Shown here piece by piece: positions 58,020 through 64,000 of a stretch of 64,000 nt of DNA; position 1 is the first letter of the stretch, and each line of letters begins with the position of its first letter. Where the stretch lies: contig NZ_OY781371.1 in assembly GCF_963676665.1 (NCBI RefSeq), positions 248,001 to 312,000 of the forward strand. The letters are read 5' to 3'. The notes under the pieces were generated by a model. The model worked only from the letters and a program-made list of their open reading frames with translations. It ran no database searches and was not told the origin of the DNA. The translations under genes and the position numbers were made by a program. This stretch comes from an uncultured Tolumonas sp. Lineage in GTDB: Bacteria > Pseudomonadota > Gammaproteobacteria > Enterobacterales > Aeromonadaceae.

Positions 58020-59375
58020 TTATTTTCCCAGCAGACGTTGATGCAGTTTTTGTACAACCAATGAGGCATCCGATTCCGGCACCAAGAAGCAAAGGTTATG
58101 CGTGCTGGCACCGTAGCAGATCATGCGCACGTTATGTTCGCTAACCGCGTCGAAAACTTGCGTACCCACGCCATTCACTTCGCTCATGCGGTTACCAATC
58201 AGCGCAACCAGTGCCAGATCGGTTTCCACTTTCACTTTACAGAACGCATTCAGTTCATCTAATACACCGTCATTCAATACAGAACGACCGGTGGATGAGC
58301 TGCCGGTTTGATCCAGCGTGATAGCAACACTCACTTCAGAAGTAGTGATCAGATCAACCGAGATGCCGTGTTTGGCCAGAATGGTGAACACTTGGGCCAG
58401 GAAGCCGCAGGCATGCAGCATGTTCGGGCTGTGCAGCGTTAACAGGATCTGGTTACGGCGCAGAGCTACCGCACGGAATAGCGGGTTTGATTCGGTGGTA
58501 TCACGTACCCAGGTGCCGCCAGCTGCAGGCTCTTTACTGGAGCCAACAAAGACCGGAATACCTTTACGTACCGCAGGCTGCAAGGTCGCCGGATGCAACA
58601 CTTTGGCACCGAAAGTTGCCATTTCCGCCGCTTCAGAGAAAGAGATCTCCGGGATCGGGTGCGCTTCTTTCACCAAACGAGGATCGGTGGTGTAGATGCC
58701 CGGTACGTCAGTCCAGATCTCCAGTTCATCAACACCCAGTGCTTCTGCCAGCAATGCGGCGCTGAAATCACTACCGCCACGGCCCAGCGTGGTGGTTTGA
58801 CCATCAGCATTGGCACCGATGAAACCTTGCGTGATCACGATATGGTCTTTCAGCAGCCCAGCCATTTCCTGCTGTGCCAGATTATGGATCGCTTCAATAG
58901 CCGGTGTGGCGCGGCCAAAACGGCTGTCAGTGCGCAATACTTTACGCACATCAAACCACACGGCTTTGTGACCAAGATGGTTCATCATATCGGTGAACAG
59001 GCGGGTCGACATCAGCTCGCCTTGCGCTACTAAACGATCTTCCAGAGCAGCATCGCTGTTCTGAGTCGCCTGACGCGCCATATCGGCGATCTCTTTTAAG
59101 ATCCCATCAATGGTTTGACGCAGTGGGGCAGGGTTACCCAATTCATTCAGAATGTTGTCCTGAATAGATTTGAGTTTTTTCAGATGAATTTCCTGCTCGG
59201 CAGCGGATAACGTTCCCCGTGCCAGATCAACCAGCAGGTTGGTTACGCCAGAGCTGGCGCTCAACACCACCACACGGGTGTTAGCAGTTTGGGTAACGAT
59301 GGCTGCGCAACGGCGCATGGCTTCGGCATCGGCGACACTTGTGCCACCAAATTTAGCAACAGTAACCTTGCTCAC
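58020..59375 (-). CDS. lysC: Lysine-sensitive aspartokinase III
   Basis: LysC phosphorylates aspartate at the head of the lysine branch. The chosen GTG start (VSKVTVAKFGGTSVAD) gives 451 aa, against 449 in E. coli, and has AAGGAG seven bases upstream. An in-frame GTG at 59456 would add 27 residues encoded by the ERIC repeat and is rejected. Motifs are KFGGTSVAD, TTLGRGGSDFSAALLAEAL near residue 200, TDVPGIYTTDPR, and two ACT domains near 310-450 (SVDLITTSEVSVAITLD) that bind lysine. A lysine riboswitch lies in its leader. It is convergent with the chemoreceptor gene. Confidence 0.95.
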   Translation of the reverse strand: MSKVTVAKFGGTSVADAEAMRRCAAIVTQTANTRVVVLSASSGVTNLLVDLARGTLSAAEQEIHLKKLKSIQDNILNELGNPAPLRQTIDGILKEIADMARQATQNSDAALEDRLVAQGELMSTRLFTDMMNHLGHKAVWFDVRKVLRTDSRFGRATPAIEAIHNLAQQEMAGLLKDHIVITQGFIGANADGQTTTLGRGGSDFSAALLAEALGVDELEIWTDVPGIYTTDPRLVKEAHPIPEISFSEAAEMATFGAKVLHPATLQPAVRKGIPVFVGSSKEPAAGGTWVRDTTESNPLFRAVALRRNQILLTLHSPNMLHACGFLAQVFTILAKHGISVDLITTSEVSVAITLDQTGSSSTGRSVLNDGVLDELNAFCKVKVETDLALVALIGNRMSEVNGVGTQVFDAVSEHNVRMICYGASTHNLCFLVPESDASLVVQKLHQRLLGK

Positions 59376-59399
59376 GGGCTCTCCTTGAATTAAGCAGGG

Positions 59400-59525
59400 A
59401 TACCTTTCCCACTTGAAGTTGCAGTGGCGTTGGCTACTCTCATTCGCCCCAATCACATAGTTTATCTATGCTCATGGGGTCTCATTCACTTGCCGCCTAC
59501 CTGCAACTCCAATTGGTTTGGGTAT
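59400..59525 (+). repeat. ERIC-family repeat, copy 4
   Basis: 126 bp bounded by ATACC and GGGTAT, the most diverged of the four copies but with clear ends (TTGAAGTTGCAG, CTGCAACTCCAA) and core (GCCCCAATCACATAG, CTCATGGGG). It lies between the lysine riboswitch aptamer and the lysC ribosome binding site, ending 25 nt before the lysC start codon. Confidence 0.82.
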
Positions 59526-59582
59526 ATAACAAACTGATACAACGAAGGTGCAACTTGTGCGGCAGGAAGGGAATTCTTTCCA

Positions 59583-59748
59583 GCCAGAAGCGCTCCACCC
59601 TCAGGTGACAGCCCGGAGGATTCAGCCTCCGCAGCCGACAACCACCATCGCCAAAGATGATGCTTATCTCGGCGTTACTCCCCCTGACTGACCTTCAACG
59701 GTTTTTGGCACCTGTTGTCAGCGACCTGGGTAACGCTCCTCTTCTGGC
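59583..59748 (-). promoter_or_regulatory. Lysine riboswitch (L box) aptamer
   Basis: On the minus strand the closing stem P1 is formed by GCCAGAAG (59748-59741) and CTTCTGGC (59590-59583). Conserved L-box elements follow in order: AGAAGAGGAGCG at the start, GGAGGCTGAATCCTCC forming one arm hairpin, then GTCACCTGAGGGTGGAGCGCTTCTGG at the end (given here only as a position guide, 59610-59584). Lysine binding should reduce lysC expression. The usual expression platform next to P1 is interrupted by the ERIC element, described under findings. Confidence 0.92.
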
Positions 59749-59832
59749 CCCATTTAACGTAGCTGCGGATAGCAAAGCTATGCGGATCTGCGCTGTGTTG
59801 GATGGGGTGCAAATTTATGTATTTGCGCGCTT

Positions 59833-59841
59833 ATTGTAACA
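59833..59841 (-). promoter_or_regulatory. Extended -10 promoter for the lysC leader
   Basis: On the minus strand TGTTACAAT is an extended -10 element (TG-N-TACAAT), about 85 bp before the riboswitch P1 stem. No good -35 is seen. Transcription would start near 59826, giving a leader of about 450 nt that includes aptamer and ERIC. Confidence 0.5.
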
Positions 59842-59989
59842 GGCGATCACCAAAAAGGGGAATAGTTACCGCACGATCCGAGGTAAACAAAACTAAATAT
59901 TGAATGATTTCAGTGCTTTTTGCGGTGATGAAATGTGATGAAGGTTTAACTTTATGTTAATAGCTGGTAACGAATGCAACAAAATGTGA

Positions 59990-60097
59990 CGACTGACACG
60001 AACCACTATGGGGCAAGTTGGTAGATTGCGCTCCGTGGAAACCAGAAATCTCCATTGCCAAACCGGGGCCGCCCATTTTGCGGCCCCGTCTTTTTTT
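59990..60097 (+). ncRNA. Candidate small RNA upstream of a strong terminator
   Basis: No protein gene on the plus strand feeds this terminator, yet the sequence folds well. GGCAA (60012-60016) pairs with TTGCC (60055-60059); inside it GG-AGATT (60020-60027, one bulged T) pairs with AATCTCC (60047-60053); then TGG/CCA closes a 3-nt loop. A terminator hairpin follows: CGGGGCCGC (60064-60072) with GCGGCCCCG (60080-60088) and then seven Ts (60091-60097). The 5' end and promoter are unclear. It matches no small RNA I recognise. Confidence 0.5.
60064..60097 (+). terminator. Strong terminator convergent with argA
   Basis: A 9-bp GC-rich stem with a 7-nt loop and a T-run on the plus strand only; in the argA direction the following GGTTTGG is a poor U-tract. 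It ends the candidate small RNA. Confidence 0.88.
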
Positions 60098-60112
60098 GCT
60101 TCTTTTACTTTC

Positions 60113-61441
60113 TTACAGATCTTTCATCAGAATTTTAGAACGACGCTGGTAGTTATACAGGCGCTGTTTTTCCATCGGTAATGCACTCACTTCAACCGGC
60201 TCAAAACCACGTTCACGGAACCAGTGGATAGAACGTGTCGTCAGTACAAACAGCTTTTTGATATTCTTCGAGCGGGCCAAATCTTCGATCTGTGACACCA
60301 TACGATCACCACGGTTGGAGCTGCGGTATTCCGGATGTACGGCCACACACGCCATTTCCGCCATCGCTTCTTCTTTAAAGGGGTATAACGCTGCGCAAGA
60401 GATGATCATGCCATCACGTTCAATAATGAAGAAGTTGTCGATCTGCATTTCCAGCTGTTCGCGGGAGCGCTTAACCAGAATACCTTCCGCTTCCAACGGA
60501 CGGATCAGATCTAAAATTCCGCCGATATCATCAATGGTGGCCTGACGGGCTTGTTCCGCACTGTGGCGTACAATCTGCGTACCGATACCATCACGGGTAA
60601 ACAGTTCCTGCACCAGCGCACCGTCTTCACGGTAGCTGACCAGATGGCTGCGAGGCACACCACCACGGCAAGCGGCAATCGCGGAACGGAAATAACGCGC
60701 CGTACCTGAGCTGTCATCGCCGAGTTCTTCCAGACGAGTTAAATACTCTTCTGCCTGTTCTGGGAACAATTCAGGTACCACTTCGCCTTTTTCATTGATA
60801 ACACCCTGATGAGAACAGAATGAAATCAGTTTATTGGCATTAAGGGCAATCGCGACTTTCGCAGCCACTTCTTCTGAGCTGACACTGAAGCTTTCGCCAG
60901 TCACAGAAAAACCGAGCGGAGAGATCAAGACAATATTTTGCATGTCTAACTGACGTTTAATGCCATCAGCATCCACACGGCGCACACGGCCGCCATGGAA
61001 ATAGTCCACGCCTTCATCGACGCCCAGCGGTTGTGAGGTCACGAAGTTACCACTGACCACGTTCAGATGGGCACCGGCCATCGGGGTATTGATCAGACCC
61101 ATCGACATTTTTGCCATGATATCCATCTGCATGCCGCCGCAGACTTGTTTGATTACGCTGAATGTTTCATCATCAGTGACGCGAACATGCTTATGAAAGC
61201 GCAGAGGAATATTATCCTGAATCAGGGCTGCATCAATTTGCGGACGAGCACCAAAAACCAATACCAGCCTGATCCCCAGACTTTGCAGCAGCGCGATATC
61301 TGCGATCAGCGAGGAAAAGTTTTCATCAGCAACCGTTTCACCACTCAACATGATCACGAAGGTAGAACCACGGTGGTGGTTTACATACGGGGTTGAATGA
61401 CGGAACGCATGCACCAGCATTGCATCTCTTTCACGTACCAT
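60113..61441 (-). CDS. argA: Amino-acid N-acetyltransferase (N-acetylglutamate synthase)
   Basis: ArgA makes N-acetylglutamate from acetyl-CoA and glutamate, the first arginine-pathway step, with arginine feedback. The protein (442 aa; E. coli 443) starts [21 protein letters not shown] and has an amino-acid-kinase-like domain (about 1-290; [31 protein letters not shown]) that binds arginine. A C-terminal GNAT domain (about 300-442; [30 protein letters not shown]) follows. I looked for ARG boxes upstream and saw no convincing pair. Confidence 0.96.
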   Translation of the reverse strand: MVRERDAMLVHAFRHSTPYVNHHRGSTFVIMLSGETVADENFSSLIADIALLQSLGIRLVLVFGARPQIDAALIQDNIPLRFHKHVRVTDDETFSVIKQVCGGMQMDIMAKMSMGLINTPMAGAHLNVVSGNFVTSQPLGVDEGVDYFHGGRVRRVDADGIKRQLDMQNIVLISPLGFSVTGESFSVSSEEVAAKVAIALNANKLISFCSHQGVINEKGEVVPELFPEQAEEYLTRLEELGDDSSGTARYFRSAIAACRGGVPRSHLVSYREDGALVQELFTRDGIGTQIVRHSAEQARQATIDDIGGILDLIRPLEAEGILVKRSREQLEMQIDNFFIIERDGMIISCAALYPFKEEAMAEMACVAVHPEYRSSNRGDRMVSQIEDLARSKNIKKLFVLTTRSIHWFRERGFEPVEVSALPMEKQRLYNYQRRSKILMKDL

Positions 61442-61550
61442 AGTCGGTAATGTCCTAACTACAAAAGTAGCGCTATGATGGTGAAAAACCCCACTCGCAT
61501 CAAGTATAAATAAGCAGAAATTGTGATTTTTTATGTATTTTGGTGCAGTG

Positions 61551-61585
61551 TGAAATAAAGGGTGAAATAAATAGCGGGAAATAAA
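61551..61585 (+). repeat. Short A-rich direct repeats before the HAD gene
   Basis: TGAAATAAA occurs at 61551-61559 and 61563-61571, and GGAAATAAA at 61577-61585, within the 5' region of the HAD gene and upstream of argA. They could be low-complexity sequence or regulator contact points. Confidence 0.4.
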
Positions 61586-61608
61586 TAATAAATAGAGAGG
61601 AGAGTGGA

Positions 61609-62283
61609 ATGGTCAGGGCAATTTGTTTTGATTTTGATGGCACGCTTGTGGACTCAGAGCATTTACATTATGCCGCATGGCAAGCGGAATTGCAGCCTTT
61701 TGGTTGTTCGCTGGAAAAGAGCCGGTACATGGCGCAATTTTCCGGTGTTTCAACTTATGCGACAGCAAAAACATTGATTCAGGATTACCAATTACCCATT
61801 GCGACAGAGCAATTGATGGCGCAGAAAACCGCGCGTTTTCTCTCTTTATTAGAAACTGAATTACCGACGCCTATGCCCGGTGCTTATGAGTTACTGCGTG
61901 ATATGCAACAAAGTGAACTGGCGGTTGCCTTAGTCACCGGCTCATATCGGAAGGAAATCGAACCGGTGCTGGATAGTCTGGGGTGGCGCGATTTCTTCCC
62001 GTTGATCATTACCCGTGATGATGTACAAAATGCCAAACCACATCCTGAACCTTATTTGACCGCACTGGAGCGATTGAATCTTTCGGCAGACGAATGTCTG
62101 GCATTGGAAGATTCGGCGACCGGTATTCGTAGTGCGCACGATGCCGGTTTAACCGTGTTAGCCATCACGACGCCACACACTAATCTGGCGCACGATGTAG
62201 GTTACAGTGCCTTGTTTTATTCACTGCCAGAGGTAGGGGAGCATGTCAGACAATTGCTTTTGTCGCCAAGCCGTCACTCATGA
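61609..62283 (+). CDS. HAD-superfamily phosphatase (beta-phosphoglucomutase-like)
   Basis: A 224-aa HAD hydrolase of the phosphoglycolate/beta-phosphoglucomutase subgroup: [17 protein letters not shown] with the nucleophile and acid Asp (DxD), a helical cap (about 15-85), [10 protein letters not shown] motif II near 105, Lys in [10 protein letters not shown] near 144 and [16 protein letters not shown] motif IV near 165. The substrate is probably a small sugar phosphate. GAGAGGAGAG lies before the ATG. Its 3' end overlaps the next gene by 41 bp. Confidence 0.9.
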   Translation: MVRAICFDFDGTLVDSEHLHYAAWQAELQPFGCSLEKSRYMAQFSGVSTYATAKTLIQDYQLPIATEQLMAQKTARFLSLLETELPTPMPGAYELLRDMQQSELAVALVTGSYRKEIEPVLDSLGWRDFFPLIITRDDVQNAKPHPEPYLTALERLNLSADECLALEDSATGIRSAHDAGLTVLAITTPHTNLAHDVGYSALFYSLPEVGEHVRQLLLSPSRHS

Positions 62284-62677
62284 TGCGTCTGCGTTAGCTG
62301 ATTTATTAACACAACTGGGTTATCCCGGTACCGCAGATTTTATGGTCAGCAAACTCAACGCCATAGCCAACGACGCCGCGGCAACTTGTTGGGTCGCCGA
62401 AATAAATCAACAAGTGGTGGGCTTTTTATCGCTGCACATTATTCCACAGCTGGCGCTGGCGGGTGATTTTGCCCGTATCAGCTATTTTTGTATTGATGAA
62501 ACCGCACGCAATCAGGGCATTGGTAATGCGTTATTACAACAGGCGGAAGCGTATGCCCGCGAGCAGCACTGTGATCGGATGGAAGTGCATTGCCATCAGC
62601 GCCGAGTCGATGCCCATCGTTTTTATGTGCGCGAAGGGTTCGCAGAATCACCCAAATATTTCATTAAAATGTTGTAG
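62243..62677 (+). CDS. GNAT-family N-acetyltransferase
   Basis: A 144-aa GNAT domain: N-terminal [19 protein letters not shown], central CFIDET-like segment YFCIDETARNQGIGNALLQQAEAYA with the QGIG acetyl-CoA loop near residue 90, and a C-terminal VHCHQRRVDAHRFYVREGFAESPKYFIK. The RxxxAHxFYxxxGF pattern is typical of antibiotic-type and AAC(6')-like GNATs, but the substrate is unknown. It begins inside the HAD gene with GGGGAG upstream, so the two are translationally coupled. Confidence 0.88.
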   Translation: MSDNCFCRQAVTHDASALADLLTQLGYPGTADFMVSKLNAIANDAAATCWVAEINQQVVGFLSLHIIPQLALAGDFARISYFCIDETARNQGIGNALLQQAEAYAREQHCDRMEVHCHQRRVDAHRFYVREGFAESPKYFIKML

Positions 62678-62739
62678 TTCCTACTAAAAAACAGGTATTA
62701 GATCAGCAGGATAACAATAGAAAACAGGGGGAATCACGG

Positions 62740-63204
62740 ATGTTGAACAAACAGGTCAATTTTATCGTCGATAGTCAGGGCCATCGGGTGGCGGCTGTGG
62801 TGCCGATCGATATTTTTGATGAATTAATGACCCTGCAAAAAGCCTTGATGAGCACCAAGCCGAACGAGCGGGAAATGTATCGTTTTCTGGTCAAAGATGC
62901 CGAAGCCAGCGGCTACCCGGTGGGGCAGCGTTATAAACCGGGTTTTATGATTGCCCAAGGTTCAACGGCAACCTTGGAACAGGCTGGATCATTACGGCAG
63001 GCAGTGATTGATCTGCGTAATAACTTATTAGTGAAAGGTGTGTTGGTGCGCACGAATAACTGCTATTTATTTACGGATGATTATCTGTTTAATAGCCCGA
63101 GCCTTGCTGCCAGCCTGATCGCCGGTAATAACCGCAGTGGTCTGGATGCCTGGAGCAACGACACAGGGTTTACCCTGAAACAATCCGGTTATGGGAAAAA
63201 ATAA
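62740..63204 (+). CDS. DUF4357-containing protein with Phd-like N-terminus
   Basis: A 154-aa protein. The first 35 residues (VNFIVDSQGHRVAAVVPIDIFDELM) resemble the strand-helix start of Phd/YefM-type antitoxins, and the C-terminal half (about 75-150; TLEQAGSLRQAVIDLRNNL...LFTDDYLFNSPSLAASLIAG) matches the DUF4357 pattern, found at the end of some nucleases and in stand-alone proteins. No toxin partner is adjacent: the next gene is polB, 6 nt downstream. Both domain calls are from memory and the first is weak. Confidence 0.65.
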   Translation: MLNKQVNFIVDSQGHRVAAVVPIDIFDELMTLQKALMSTKPNEREMYRFLVKDAEASGYPVGQRYKPGFMIAQGSTATLEQAGSLRQAVIDLRNNLLVKGVLVRTNNCYLFTDDYLFNSPSLAASLIAGNNRSGLDAWSNDTGFTLKQSGYGKK

Positions 63205-63210
63205 TCACTG

Positions 63211-64000
63211 ATGTTTATCGCCCGCCAGATGGGGTTTCTGCTGACCCGGCAAAGCCGGGATGTGGCAGAGCAAGCTCAAGTAGAATACTGGCTGGCGACG
63301 GAAGATGGCCCGGTTCGCTTAATTCTGGCTGGTGAACAGCTGAGTTTCTACCTGCCTTTGCGCGATAAAGAGCGCGCTTTAGAGCTATACCGTCAGCATC
63401 ATTTGCATGGTCGTTTGCGCACCACAACCTTAAACACCTTTCAGCAAGAACCAGTATTAGCCTGCTGTTTTCCCACGTTATCGGCTTATCACCGCGCGGT
63501 TGAGCTATTGCATTTGCACCAACTGACCATCTATGAAAGCGATCTGCGCTTTGCGGATGTCTGCCTGATGCAGCGATTTGTTACGGCAGGCATGCGCTTC
63601 AGTGGTCATTACCGGCAACGGGCTGGCTATCGGGAGGTAAAACTTACCGAACTTGAACCGGCTGAAGTGACGCCACATTTTCGCGTGTTATCGCTGGATG
63701 TGGAATGCGCGATGGATGGCGAACTCTATTCTGTTGCCTTATTGCTGCGCGAACCGGATGGCCGTGAGATTTCGACGGTGATCATGGTCGGCACCGCGCA
63801 ACCATCTGAGATGCACATTGAATGGGTGAATAACGAATACGCACTGCTGCTGGCGCTGGAGCGTTGGTTGTTGCGTCATGATCCCGATATCATCATTGGC
63901 TGGAATGTGGTGAATTTCGATTTCCGGCTGTTATTACGTCGGGCCGAATTTCATAAATACCCTCTGCGGTGGGGGCGTGGGCAAAGCCTGATGCGTTGGC
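63211..64000 (+). CDS. polB: DNA polymerase II, N-terminal part
   Basis: The gene runs off the window; about 263 residues are visible from ATG 63211. PolB is a family B, SOS-type DNA polymerase with proofreading. The start MFIARQMGFLLTRQSRDVAEQAQVEYWLATEDG aligns with the E. coli N-terminus, and the exonuclease domain has VLSLDVECAMDGELYSVAL (Exo I, with the DxE pair) near residue 160 and IIIGWNVVNFDFRLL (Exo II) near 230. It begins 6 nt after the DUF4357 gene. An SOS box is not seen in that short gap. Confidence 0.93.
   Translation, partial: MFIARQMGFLLTRQSRDVAEQAQVEYWLATEDGPVRLILAGEQLSFYLPLRDKERALELYRQHHLHGRLRTTTLNTFQQEPVLACCFPTLSAYHRAVELLHLHQLTIYESDLRFADVCLMQRFVTAGMRFSGHYRQRAGYREVKLTELEPAEVTPHFRVLSLDVECAMDGELYSVALLLREPDGREISTVIMVGTAQPSEMHIEWVNNEYALLLALERWLLRHDPDIIIGWNVVNFDFRLLLRRAEFHKYPLRWGRGQSLMRW

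Larger units (their letters stand above)
59376..60112. other. lysC leader and lysC/argA intergenic region
   Basis: These 737 bp hold, from left to right, the lysC ribosome site, ERIC copy 4, the lysine riboswitch and an extended -10 promoter for lysC (minus strand). Then comes a plus-strand structured transcript candidate ending in a strong terminator just before the argA stop. The stretch 59870-59960 shows nothing I can name. Confidence 0.7.

Noticed and set aside
59376-59456. N-terminal extension of aspartokinase starting at 59456
   Set aside because: The extra residues come from the ERIC repeat; GTG at 59375 has AAGGAG and matches other LysC N-termini.
59960-60045. Resemblance to the FnrS small RNA (GAATGCAAC and TTGCGCTCC segments)
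   Set aside because: The two matches are short, wrongly spaced compared with FnrS, and no FNR box lies upstream, so homology is not supported.
1-64000. tRNA genes, rRNA, CRISPR arrays, phage or transposase genes
   Set aside because: Scanned for cloverleaf tails, regularly spaced repeats and integrase or transposase motifs; none was seen. A tRNAscan-SE or CRISPR finder run would settle this.

Overview
The window looks like a chromosomal segment of a gammaproteobacterium close to the Aeromonadaceae (a Tolumonas- or Aeromonas-like facultative anaerobe). This is inferred from protein similarity recalled from memory and from gene order: fabF-pabC-mltG-tmk-holB-tatD, smrB/prmB-aroC, adhE/ychE, xseA/guaB-guaA and lysC near argA. 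Base composition appears near 50 % GC with a few AT-richer patches. No tRNA, rRNA, prophage, insertion sequence or CRISPR array was recognised.

Region 1 (1-22.8 kb) is mostly housekeeping: fatty-acid/folate/DNA replication genes, a pitrilysin-type protease, sixA, smrB, prmB, aroC and a TerC-family membrane protein. It also holds a three-gene signalling set on the minus strand (FIST-GGDEF-EAL, receiver-CheC-like and PAS proteins), then nfsA, adhE behind a textbook class II FNR promoter, ychE, yciA and xseA. Region 2 (22.9-26.2 kb) is the guaB-guaA purine operon.

Region 3 (26.2-35.9 kb) is the most unusual part: a five-gene operon behind a well-formed sigma-54 promoter. It encodes two circularly permuted ATP-grasp proteins, two alpha-E domain modules (one fused to an ATP-grasp) and two transglutaminase-like proteins (one fused to a large DUF2126 domain). 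The combination is predicted, not proven, to make or modify a small peptide. It is followed by a leucine-rich-repeat protein kinase, a DUF1289 protein, an exported protein and a YidE-type transporter.

Region 4 (40.2-54.3 kb) is an L-arabinose island. araB-araD-araA and then tal and tkt lie on the minus strand, and araF-araG-araH, a chemoreceptor and araC on the plus strand. The divergent araB/araF gap contains AraC-like half-sites 21 bp apart. Together these genes would sense, import and isomerise arabinose and feed xylulose-5-phosphate into the non-oxidative pentose phosphate pathway.

Region 5 (54.3-64 kb) holds an acetyltransferase, azlC-azlD, a second chemoreceptor, riboswitch-controlled lysC, a candidate small RNA, argA, a HAD phosphatase, a GNAT enzyme, a DUF4357 protein and the start of polB.

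Four copies of a 126-127 bp ERIC-family palindromic repeat occur, all in the same orientation (43.4, 53.1, 54.3 and 59.4 kb). One separates the lysine riboswitch aptamer from the lysC ribosome binding site, one sits in the tal 5' leader, and two supply the stop codon and last residues of the genes they abut.
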